Of a stretch of DNA of 39,307 bases, positions 19,275 to 26,016 are shown piece by piece (the stretch's first letter is position 1; every line of letters starts with the position of its first letter). Source of the DNA: Planctomycetales bacterium (lineage in GTDB: Bacteria > Planctomycetota > Planctomycetia > Planctomycetales > Planctomycetaceae); NCBI GenBank assembly GCA_016235885.1, contig JACRIH010000097.1:1-39307 (forward strand), written 5' to 3'. A model generated the notes under the pieces. It was not told the origin of the DNA and ran no database searches. It saw only the letters and a program-made list of their open reading frames with translations. The position numbers and the translations under genes are program-made.

Positions 19275-19280
19275 ATTATA
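19275..19280 (-). promoter_or_regulatory. Possible -10 box (TATAAT) for the cupredoxin-like gene
   Basis: A perfect TATAAT in the minus orientation, about 115 nt before the start codon at 19161, in the 145-nt gap after the preceding gene. I see no good -35 box at the right distance, so this is tentative. Confidence 0.3.
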
Positions 19281-19306
19281 CGAGTCGCGAAACGAAACGC
19301 GACCCT

Positions 19307-20119
19307 TCAGCCATTGGCCTGCGGTGCAGAACTGGTCGAAGAAGCCGAGGCCGAATCGGTCATGACAGCCTGCACCGTCGCCGCCGCCACGGTCGCGGTG
19401 GGCGGTCCCGTGGCGATGTCGAGGATCATGATCTTCTGCCAGATCGTCCGCGACAAATCGTTGGTCAACGTGGCGAGCTGATCGGCGGCTGCCAGTGCCG
19501 TCGAGTCGGGAGAATCCTGCACGTACACCGCGCCGATCTTGTTCACCAGCGACAGCAACTCCGAGCAGTAATCGAGGTACCGGCCCAGCTCGAACGGAGT
19601 CATCTGCCGCTCCGGCGACGAAGCCGTGGCCGGCCCGCTCCGTGTGATCCGCTCGGGGTCTTTCGTGAGCTGGTGCATGTCGATGATGTGTGCCATCGCC
19701 CGCAGTTCGTGAATCGCCTTCAAGGCCCGGTTCCGTTTGATCCGACTCTCGACCGTCACCAGCGAGAGCAGCGCCGCACCGAGAAGCACGAACGATTCCA
19801 GACCGGCATCGAAGTTTTGCAGGAAGTCACTGGACTGGACAAAATTGTGCCAGTCGAGCTTGCTGCGGGGAGTCACGAACCAGACCAACGCGCCGATCGC
19901 GATCACCAGAGTCCAAATGCCCAACCGCACCGAAACGATTGGTTCCCGAATCGCCTGCGACCGCACGACCGCTTCGCGTGCGACCTGATTCAACTCCGCC
20001 GCGATCTTCCGCAGACTGGAATCTCCAAACCGCTCCCCGATCCGCCGCTCCAGCGATGCGGTCGTATCGACGATCTTCTGCGGATTGAAGCTGCGGTAAG
20101 AGGATTGAGTCGTCGACAT
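19307..20119 (-). CDS. Uncharacterised two-helix membrane protein (270 aa)
   Basis: I do not recognise a named family. The 270-aa protein starts MSTTQSSYRSFNPQKIV, with an amphipathic helical N-terminal third (LERRIGERFGDSSLRKIAAELNQ). Two adjacent hydrophobic helices follow (about 65-83 and 108-128, LGIWTLVIAIGALVWF and FVLLGAALLSLVTVE), then a soluble, largely helical C-terminal half rich in leucine and an Ala/Ser/Thr-rich tail. ATG 20119 was chosen because the longer frame to 20323 runs antiparallel through the end of the upstream oxidoreductase gene. It lies 68 nt downstream of that gene on the same strand. The helical cytoplasmic domain after the membrane pair could mediate oligomerisation. 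Confidence 0.7.
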   Translation of the reverse strand: MSTTQSSYRSFNPQKIVDTTASLERRIGERFGDSSLRKIAAELNQVAREAVVRSQAIREPIVSVRLGIWTLVIAIGALVWFVTPRSKLDWHNFVQSSDFLQNFDAGLESFVLLGAALLSLVTVESRIKRNRALKAIHELRAMAHIIDMHQLTKDPERITRSGPATASSPERQMTPFELGRYLDYCSELLSLVNKIGAVYVQDSPDSTALAAADQLATLTNDLSRTIWQKIMILDIATGPPTATVAAATVQAVMTDSASASSTSSAPQANG

Positions 20120-20187
20120 GATTCGCGCAGACGAACGGGGCCAGAAACTCGTCCTGGCCCCGGTGCAGTTCGGGTTCGGAATGTGGT

Positions 20188-21384
20188 TTACCGCCGCGCC
20201 AGCTTGTGCTTGAGTGGCAACCAGGCTCCGTTTTGTTGGCTGCTCGCCACGGATTGCTGGATGAAGTACATCCCTTCGACGCCGTCGTTGACGTTCGGGT
20301 AGATGGTGTTGGTCTTCTCCCAAGTTTCTCCCGAGACGCGCTTGACGATGTCGTCATAGGCGAACCGGTACACGTTCGCGAACGCTTCGAAAAATGCCTC
20401 GGGATGTCCCGACGGCAGGCGACAGGCGGCTTTGCCCGAGTCGTTCATGAACGGAGCGTTCGGGTCGCGCGTGTAGAGTTGGTGCGGATGGCCGTTGCGA
20501 CGCACGACGAGCACGTTCGGTTCTTCCTGACGCCACGACAAAGCTCCGTTCGTGCCGTCGATCTCGATGGAGACGTCGTTCTCTCGCCCGTGCGAAATCT
20601 GGCTGGCGGTGACCGTGCCCAGTGCCCCGTTTTCAAATCGGATGACCGCGTGGCCGTAGTCGTCGAGCGGCCGGCCGGGTTCGAACGATTTCAGATTGCA
20701 CGAAATGTCCGCCGGGATCAGGCCGGACATGTAGCGGGCCAGGTTGTACGCATGCGTCGCGATGTCGCCGAAGCAACCCGCCGCGCCGGATCGGGCCGGA
20801 TCGGTTCGCCACGCCGCCTGCTTCTGGTCCGACGCTTCGAGACGCGTTCGCAGCCAACCCTGAATGTAGCACGCGCGGATCGCCTGAATCTCACCGAGTT
20901 CCCCGCCGAGAATCATCTGCCGCGCCTGGCGAACCAGCGGATATCCTGTGTAGTTGTGTGTGAGGGCGAACACGGCTCCGGACTTGGCGACCACGTTCGC
21001 GAGTTCCTCGGCTTGAGCCAGATCGAACGTCATCGGTTTGTCGCAGATCACGTTGAATCCCGCATCGAGCGCCGCCTTGGCGATCGGGAAGTGCGTGTGA
21101 TTTGGCGTGGCAATCGTGATGAAATCGACACGCTGATCTGCGGGGAGCGCCTTCTCTTTTTCAAGCATCTCGGTGTACGAACCGTAGGCCCGTTTCTCGC
21201 AGATGTCGTAGTCCGGAGCCGACGCCTTGGCCTTGGCCGGGTCGGATGAAAGTGCACCCGCGACCAGCGCGGCCCGATTGTCCAGCACCGCCGCCGTCAC
21301 GTGAACTCGCCCGATGAACGCCCCCTGCCCGCCACCCACCAGAGCCATCCGCAATTTTCGATTCAGCTTGCCGTTGGTCGCCAT
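20188..21384 (-). CDS. Gfo/Idh/MocA family oxidoreductase
   Basis: A 398-aa NAD(P)-dependent sugar or inositol dehydrogenase-like enzyme. The N-terminal Rossmann fold has MALVGGGQGAFIG (about 13-25) and the family CDKPMTF motif with the catalytic-site lysine (DKP instead of the commoner EKP). GDIATHAYNLARY carries the conserved His of the C-terminal alpha/beta domain. There is no Tat signal, so it is cytoplasmic, unlike many planctomycete paralogues. Substrate is unknown; the family acts on sugars, inositols and sugar acids. Neighbours (membrane protein downstream, creatininase-like gene upstream) do not reveal a pathway. ATG 21384 is the natural start, with MATNGKLNRKLRMALVGGG. Confidence 0.92.
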   Translation of the reverse strand: MATNGKLNRKLRMALVGGGQGAFIGRVHVTAAVLDNRAALVAGALSSDPAKAKASAPDYDICEKRAYGSYTEMLEKEKALPADQRVDFITIATPNHTHFPIAKAALDAGFNVICDKPMTFDLAQAEELANVVAKSGAVFALTHNYTGYPLVRQARQMILGGELGEIQAIRACYIQGWLRTRLEASDQKQAAWRTDPARSGAAGCFGDIATHAYNLARYMSGLIPADISCNLKSFEPGRPLDDYGHAVIRFENGALGTVTASQISHGRENDVSIEIDGTNGALSWRQEEPNVLVVRRNGHPHQLYTRDPNAPFMNDSGKAACRLPSGHPEAFFEAFANVYRFAYDDIVKRVSGETWEKTNTIYPNVNDGVEGMYFIQQSVASSQQNGAWLPLKHKLARR

Positions 21385-21536
21385 GATGTCGATCTCCCGA
21401 TGTCAGCACTCGAATGATGAAGGATGAGGACGAACCGTCCGCGATGGAGCCAGAATACTGGTCGCCGATGTGAATGACAACCAACGCCCGTCGTTGATTC
21501 TCGCCGCGGTCCAAGCCACGCGGAACCGGGAAAACC

Positions 21537-22421
21537 TCACGTTTCCGGCCGCGTGACGCTGCGTTGCCCCCACGGAAGCGGCATGGTCGGCGGCTTGCGG
21601 TGCCGGTCTTTGCGGACGTCTTTCGGGCGCGGGTGCCAGTACGTCACGAAGCGGCCGAGTTGCTTGACGGCTTCGACGTACACTCGCTCACCCTTCTCTT
21701 TCGTGGCCAACTCGGCCTCGCCGAGGACTCCGGTATCGGAGTAGCTGCTCGTCCACGAGATCGTCGTCGCGGGACCGGCGCCGAACAGGTCCACCCAGGT
21801 GAACGGGCTGGCGTCGTTGTTGAACGAGATGTCGCCGTTCTTGATCTTGTCCTTTCGCACGTCGTCTTCGGCGAGGTACAGGTACAGCGATGTTTCCAAT
21901 TCGCAGGCGTGGGCACATCCGCCGGGGAATTTGCTTTCACGCCAACTCGGCAGGAAAGCCTTGTCCACAGTCAGCAGGTTCCACCACGCGATGACACAGC
22001 ACTCGGCGTCGGTTTCCAGATTCGTGCGGCGCGAGGCCAGGTCGAGGTTCGGCATGTTCGACCCGTGGCCGTTCAACAGGATGATCTTTTTGAACCCGTG
22101 ATACGCGAGCGACCGCGTCACGTCGAGCACCTGTTCGATGAACGTCGTGTAATTCGTGTTGATCGTGCCGGGAAAATCCATGACGTGCCCGGTGTACCCG
22201 TAGGAAATGTGCGGCAGCACGAGAATCTTGTCCGCCAGCGCCCGCCCGGTCCCGTGCGCGATCCCACCAGGACAAACCAGATCGACATCCAGCGGCAGGT
22301 GATGCCCATGCTGCTCGACGGCTCCACACGGCAGGATGCACACCTTGCCGAGATCCACCGCGTCGTTGATTTCCGGCCAGGTCAGTTTTTCGTAGCGATA
22401 CTCGGTCGCGGCGCGGGACAT
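21537..22421 (-). CDS. Creatininase-family amidohydrolase
   Basis: A 294-aa member of the creatinine amidohydrolase superfamily, metal-dependent amide-bond hydrolases. Metal-binding features visible are ILPCGAVEQHGHHLPLDVD (E and H residues near 37-47), the ISYGYTGHVMDFPGTI segment, the LLNGHGSN motif with its conserved His, and CAHACELETSLYL with the catalytic-site Glu. The C-terminus is basic and low complexity. ATG 22421 was chosen because GGAGA lies just upstream at good spacing; earlier in-frame sequence is unlike the family. Family members include creatininase, MftE and riboflavin-pathway amidases, so substrate is open. It is 152 nt upstream of the oxidoreductase gene, same strand. Confidence 0.9.
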   Translation of the reverse strand: MSRAATEYRYEKLTWPEINDAVDLGKVCILPCGAVEQHGHHLPLDVDLVCPGGIAHGTGRALADKILVLPHISYGYTGHVMDFPGTINTNYTTFIEQVLDVTRSLAYHGFKKIILLNGHGSNMPNLDLASRRTNLETDAECCVIAWWNLLTVDKAFLPSWRESKFPGGCAHACELETSLYLYLAEDDVRKDKIKNGDISFNNDASPFTWVDLFGAGPATTISWTSSYSDTGVLGEAELATKEKGERVYVEAVKQLGRFVTYWHPRPKDVRKDRHRKPPTMPLPWGQRSVTRPET

Positions 22422-22516
22422 GGTGCTCTCCTTCGTTGAGTGCGGTAGCAGGTCTGGTGACGAAAGCGAATCATACTGACTGCGCAACTGGATCGAAATC
22501 ATTTCCCAGCTTCCGG

Positions 22517-22646
22517 TTCCCCTCTCCCCCTTTGGGGAGAGGGGTTAGGGGTGAGGGGTGGTCCAAGCGTCTCTCGGCGAGAGTCAAAACTGCCGCGCGA
22601 TACACCCCTCACCCCCGACCCCTCTCCCCCAAGGGGAGAGGGGAGG
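22517..22646. repeat. Long inverted repeat of the CTCTCCCC family
   Basis: Arms about 22517-22560 and 22603-22646 are close reverse complements, each with its own internal hairpin. The right arm overlaps the 3' end of the FAD oxidoreductase gene and supplies its last residues (SSPLPLGERGRG) and stop codon. The 187 nt between this gene and the creatininase gene hold essentially only this element. Confidence 0.9.
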
Positions 22647-24234
22647 ATAAGAATGCCATGGAATCGCAGCACCCCACGAACGGATACATGTTCCGCTTCG
22701 CGGGATCACACAGCCCGGCGATGTTGTACGGCGTGAGACCGCTGGCCACCGACTCCTGAAATCGTCGGACATCGTCGTCGGACGGCGATCCGCCGCCAGC
22801 CAGCCGGCACAATTCGCGGTGATGCTGATCGACGAGCGAGCGGAATCGCAAGTCATTCGCCAGCAGGAATTGATCGCTCGGCTGAGCCAAACCGCGTCGG
22901 CGGCGATCCTCACTGACCGTGGCCGCGGCGAAGTAGAACATGGCGAAGCTGGCGAAGAGATCGAATCGAGCGAACGACTGGTAGCCGCCGTGAACGTGTT
23001 GATCGAGGAGCGACAACTCGTTGTGGATCGCGCTGGCGTAGCGCGACAGTGCGGCCGTTCGTTCGTCCGGATCGTCGAGTTCCAGCGCCCGCACCAACCG
23101 CTCGATGCTGACCAGCGTGTGCGCGTTGCCCGTACTGTGCAGGGCGTCGAGCGAGTACACGGTGAGCGGCAACATGGCCCAATTCGAATCCGCAACCTGA
23201 GTCGCCCGCCGCTGCAATCGGCCGGTCCGACGGATGCCACCGCACACGGAAGTGAGCTTGGCGTCCGCGAACTGCCACGCGATGGACGGAAATTGCCGCA
23301 ACCACGCCTGCCATTCGTCGGCAGCCGACAGCGACTGTTCGAGCGGAAACCGTTCCGCATCCAGCATGAAGCCTGCACTCGTCACGCCGTTGTTGAACGG
23401 CAGAACCCACATCCAGCCGCCATCGAAGACGTGGTGCAACGCCGCGTCGTCACAGTCGTACGGATGGTCCTTTACAACTCCGCCGTGCTCGCACATCCAA
23501 TCCCGCCATCGCTTCACACCGGTGAAATGTCCGTACACCGCTCGCGAGTTCGTCCGCAGCTCATCCGGCGACGTGGCAATTCCCAACTGCTTGGCGAGCA
23601 CCTGTCCCTCGCCCGACGCGTCGATGATGAATTCAGCGGTGACTCGTACCGGCTCGCCATGCCGCGTCGCGTCGATCTGCCAGGTTGGTGAACGGTGGAC
23701 GGTGGATGGTGAATGGAGAAGACTTGAGTTTCGTCCACCGTCCACCGTCCACCGTCCACCAACCACCCTCACCACCTCCGTCTCATCCACGTACGCAATC
23801 CCCGCCGCCTGTACCTCGCGGATGAGCAAGTGATCAAAATCCGCTCGCAACCAGTGCGTGTCCGCGTCGTCGCTGGACGCACTCGCCGCGACGAGCAATT
23901 CGTTTGCATGGTCGGCTCGCGGCACGAACGGTTGCCCGACCTGATGTTGAAAATAGCTGAACCCGCGTTTCAGACCGCACGGCAACTCCGGGTAAGTTCG
24001 CTGCCAGCTCCCGAATTCGCCGAGTGGCAACAGGCGAGGTAAGTCGTAGCGCCGGCAGAGATCCTGCCAGACGATGTTCGCCACCGGCGTGGATGATTCC
24101 CCGAGCGCGAATCGCGGATGCCGCGACTTCTCGATCAGCACGGGTCGCAGACCGATCCGTTGCAGAATCAGCGCCGTCAAGCTGCCGCCAAACCCGGCCC
24201 CGAAGATCGCCACATCGCCGTCCAGATCGAGCAT
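22609..24234 (-). CDS. FAD-dependent oxidoreductase, halogenase/geranylgeranyl-reductase-like
   Basis: A 541-aa flavoprotein. The N-terminal dinucleotide-binding motif is AIFGAGFGG (GAGFGG 12-17), followed by LGESSTPV (about 44-51), like the GEST region of flavin-dependent tryptophan halogenases. At 274-279 it has WMWVLP, close to the halogenase WxWxIP signature, and IIDASGEG in the middle. I do not see an unambiguous equivalent of the catalytic lysine, so halogenation is only a possibility; a reductase role is equally plausible. ATG 24234 starts right at the Rossmann strand. Residues about 158-184 are translated from an inserted GGTGGACGGTGGA minisatellite, and the last dozen residues come from a palindromic repeat. 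A radical SAM gene lies upstream on the same strand. Confidence 0.8.
   Translation of the reverse strand: MLDLDGDVAIFGAGFGGSLTALILQRIGLRPVLIEKSRHPRFALGESSTPVANIVWQDLCRRYDLPRLLPLGEFGSWQRTYPELPCGLKRGFSYFQHQVGQPFVPRADHANELLVAASASSDDADTHWLRADFDHLLIREVQAAGIAYVDETEVVRVVGGRWTVDGGRNSSLLHSPSTVHRSPTWQIDATRHGEPVRVTAEFIIDASGEGQVLAKQLGIATSPDELRTNSRAVYGHFTGVKRWRDWMCEHGGVVKDHPYDCDDAALHHVFDGGWMWVLPFNNGVTSAGFMLDAERFPLEQSLSAADEWQAWLRQFPSIAWQFADAKLTSVCGGIRRTGRLQRRATQVADSNWAMLPLTVYSLDALHSTGNAHTLVSIERLVRALELDDPDERTAALSRYASAIHNELSLLDQHVHGGYQSFARFDLFASFAMFYFAAATVSEDRRRRGLAQPSDQFLLANDLRFRSLVDQHHRELCRLAGGGSPSDDDVRRFQESVASGLTPYNIAGLCDPAKRNMYPFVGCCDSMAFLSSPLPLGERGRG
23683..23764. repeat. Minisatellite-like inverted repeat inside the FAD oxidoreductase gene
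   Basis: Tandem ggtggac units at 23683-23706 are mirrored by tccaccg units at 23733-23764, forming an imperfect inverted repeat of about 82 nt. It is read in frame as VGGRWTVDGG...HSPSTVHRSP and leaves the enzyme's flanking sequence continuous. Confidence 0.85.
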
Positions 24235-24301
24235 TATTCCCTCATCATAGCCCGCTCGCACCGCGCGGGAGTTTATGGCGAGCAGCAGGACGTATCCTCC
24301 C

Positions 24302-24393
24302 GCCACTGGGCTTGCCCCAGTGGTTCTCGCGCTTCTGCGCTACTGTTCGACGTAGCGCAGAAGCGCGGGAACCACCCCGACAAGCGGGGTGGC
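24302..24393. repeat. 42-bp inverted repeat (gcttctgcgctac family)
   Basis: Arms 24302-24343 and 24352-24393 pair with few mismatches around an 8-nt loop. It fills the gap between the radical SAM stop and the FAD oxidoreductase start. A related, longer-looped copy is at 31139-31253. No gene is seen in this 197-nt gap. Confidence 0.9.
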
Positions 24394-24431
24394 GTGAGTA
24401 TGTTATTTCCTGCCGTTCTCTTACGTGCCAG

Positions 24432-25562
24432 CTACTTTGAACACCCACATTCCACCGGCGGCAACACGCGCTGTGTGAAATTCATCTGCCGCAATCGCTC
24501 CGCCCGCGATGGGCCGCACGCCGGGCAGCGACAAAATCGTTCGATGTCCCACGTGTCGAAGAACACTCTTCCGCGACCATTCGCGAGTTGCAACGCTGCG
24601 TCGAATGTCTGCTCGATGGCCGCGAGGCTTGGCGGCGCGAACAAACCATCGCGTTCAAGCTGTTCCATGATCCCGTTGCCGCCTCGTGTGGGGATGATCG
24701 AGCAACAGCCGACTCCTGCGTCAAACGCATGCTCGACGGAACGCAGGCACCAAGTCACCGCGTCGGCTTCGTCGAGAAACGGTGGCTTGAGCAGGATGAA
24801 CGCCCGCACCGCGATGTCGTTCCCTCGTAGAAATCGCACGGCCTGGTCGAAGTCGTCCACCGTCATCCGTTTGTTCAATCGAGGCAACACGTCGGGATGC
24901 ACGGTCTCCAACCCCAGTGCGATTTCCAATTTCGCTCCCCCCTCGCCCCCTGAGGGGGAGAGGGGCCGGGGGTGAGGGGCGAGCTGCTCCAGGCGTTGTT
25001 CGCAAACAGAGTCCAGAGACGCTCGCCCCTCACCCCAACCCTCTCCCCCTCCGGGGGCGAGGGAGTTTATTTGCACGCGAAGCAAATCTCGAAACCGCAC
25101 GCACGCCTCGCCACACAGCTTCGGATGGTTCTCGACAATCACCGTCCGAAACCCGCAGACTCGGTCGGCGATGCTCGAAAAATCTTCCGGCGGGATGGCC
25201 TGCGCGTCGAAAAAGTTCCCGCTGTTGTACAGCTTGATGTGCCGCGCAGCCGGCAGCCGGGCGAGAGCGAAGTCAATCTGTTCCGGAATCGCCCCGACGG
25301 GCACGCGGTCGTCGGTCGTGTTCTTCCACAGATCGCAGAACACGCAGCGGAACAGGCACTCGCGATTCGTCAAAAACAGCGTGGCCACGTCGTCCACCGT
25401 GCCCTCCGCCGACAACTCGCGTTCGACCAGAAACGCATACGGCCGCCGCGGGTCCACGCGGTTCTTGGCTGATCGCGCGGCGAGGACTCGACGGTCGTCG
25501 AGTGTAGGGTGGGCTGTGCCCACCATCGCAGGGGCAAGTTGCTTGTCTTTACGATTAGGCAT
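24432..25562 (-). CDS. Radical SAM protein (Elp3/MiaB-like fold), carrying an inserted repeat
   Basis: A 376-aa radical SAM enzyme. The cluster motif Cx3Cx2C is at C69, C73 and C76 (NRECLFRCVFCDLW); downstream strands include KLYNSGNFFD and EIALGLETVHPDVLPRLNKRM. The C-terminus has a Cys cluster (CRCPACG and ECGC) that may bind metal or a second Fe-S cluster. I cannot name the substrate. Residues about 163-210 are translated from a CTCTCCCC-type palindrome inserted before KLEIALGLETVHP. Residues near 13-20 (MVGTAHPT) are translated from another repeat at 25504-25524. ATG 25562 overlaps the stop of the upstream Cys-rich gene by 8 nt, but the true start could be further in. It is probably cotranscribed with the Cys-rich gene. 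Confidence 0.8.
   Translation of the reverse strand: MPNRKDKQLAPAMVGTAHPTLDDRRVLAARSAKNRVDPRRPYAFLVERELSAEGTVDDVATLFLTNRECLFRCVFCDLWKNTTDDRVPVGAIPEQIDFALARLPAARHIKLYNSGNFFDAQAIPPEDFSSIADRVCGFRTVIVENHPKLCGEACVRFRDLLRVQINSLAPGGGEGWGEGRASLDSVCEQRLEQLAPHPRPLSPSGGEGGAKLEIALGLETVHPDVLPRLNKRMTVDDFDQAVRFLRGNDIAVRAFILLKPPFLDEADAVTWCLRSVEHAFDAGVGCCSIIPTRGGNGIMEQLERDGLFAPPSLAAIEQTFDAALQLANGRGRVFFDTWDIERFCRCPACGPSRAERLRQMNFTQRVLPPVECGCSK
24933..25064. repeat. CTCTCCCC-family inverted repeat inside the radical SAM gene
   Basis: Arms about 24933-24984 and 25021-25064 are reverse complements of the same family as 22517-22646. On the minus strand it is fully open in the gene's frame and encodes the typical repeat translation APHPRPLSPSGGEGG. 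Confidence 0.92.
25504..25524. repeat. 21-bp palindromic repeat, left copy
   Basis: Sequence gtagggtgggctgtgcccac plus c. It contains its own ggtgggc/gcccacc hairpin and is the exact reverse complement of 25993-26013. It lies inside the N-terminal coding region of the radical SAM gene, where it encodes MVGTAHPT. Confidence 0.9.
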
Positions 25563-25956
25563 GTTCGGCTGGCAACCAACCCACTCCGCCACATTTCTGA
25601 CAGATGACGTTCCCCGGCCCAAAGAATTCCTGGTGCTGAAGACACACGCACTCACGAGCATCAAGAGGGCGAGAAGGCACTAACTGCCGTAATTCCGGAT
25701 ACCTCTCTGCCCCCCCGACCAACACGCTCAACAGCCGGACACGATCGGTGTAGACTGTGACTTCGTCCGGACGGTCGTCGTCCTCGCCAACGATGACAAC
25801 GTCTCCGTTGGGCCGCAGATAGTAGTCGGCCCACATGCTGACGCCGATCGGCAAAGCCGACAATCGAGTGGCGTGTGTTCGGGCCGGGTCGAGCAACTCC
25901 GGAGGCAGTTCAGCGATCAGCCGCGAGACAACCTGTTCAGCCCGTGACGACCACAT
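25555..25956 (-). CDS. Small protein with C-terminal Cys-rich zinc-binding-like motif (133 aa)
   Basis: I recognise no named family. The N-terminal part MWSSRAEQVVSRLIAELPPELLD is helical, the middle is a beta-rich GDVVIVGEDDDRPDEVTVYTD stretch, and the end has CVCLQ followed by CQKCGGVGWLP. The CxxCGGxGW pattern resembles a zinc knuckle such as that in DnaJ-type or translation-associated ribbons. I chose ATG 25956 because GGAGG lies 8 nt upstream; a longer GTG start at 26001 would begin inside a palindromic repeat. The stop overlaps the radical SAM start by 8 nt. The gene is bracketed by two inverted copies of a 21-bp repeat. Confidence 0.6.
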   Translation of the reverse strand: MWSSRAEQVVSRLIAELPPELLDPARTHATRLSALPIGVSMWADYYLRPNGDVVIVGEDDDRPDEVTVYTDRVRLLSVLVGGAERYPELRQLVPSRPLDARECVCLQHQEFFGPGNVICQKCGGVGWLPAEHA

Positions 25957-25992
25957 GCCGAGCGCCTCCACCACCGAACAATCTTTCAGATT

Positions 25993-26013
25993 GGTGGGCA
26001 CAGCCCACCCTAC
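25993..26013. repeat. 21-bp palindromic repeat, right copy
   Basis: Exact reverse complement of 25504-25524. The pair flanks the small Cys-rich gene at about 470 nt separation. Confidence 0.9.
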
Positions 26014-26016
26014 TCG

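Noticed and set aside
20206-21249. 347-aa open frame antisense to the Gfo/Idh/MocA gene
   Set aside because: Translation lacks domain features; it mirrors an unmistakable oxidoreductase.
23683-23764. CRISPR-like array
   Set aside because: Units are about 7 bp, contiguous without spacers and mirrored; this is a minisatellite, and no cas gene is present.
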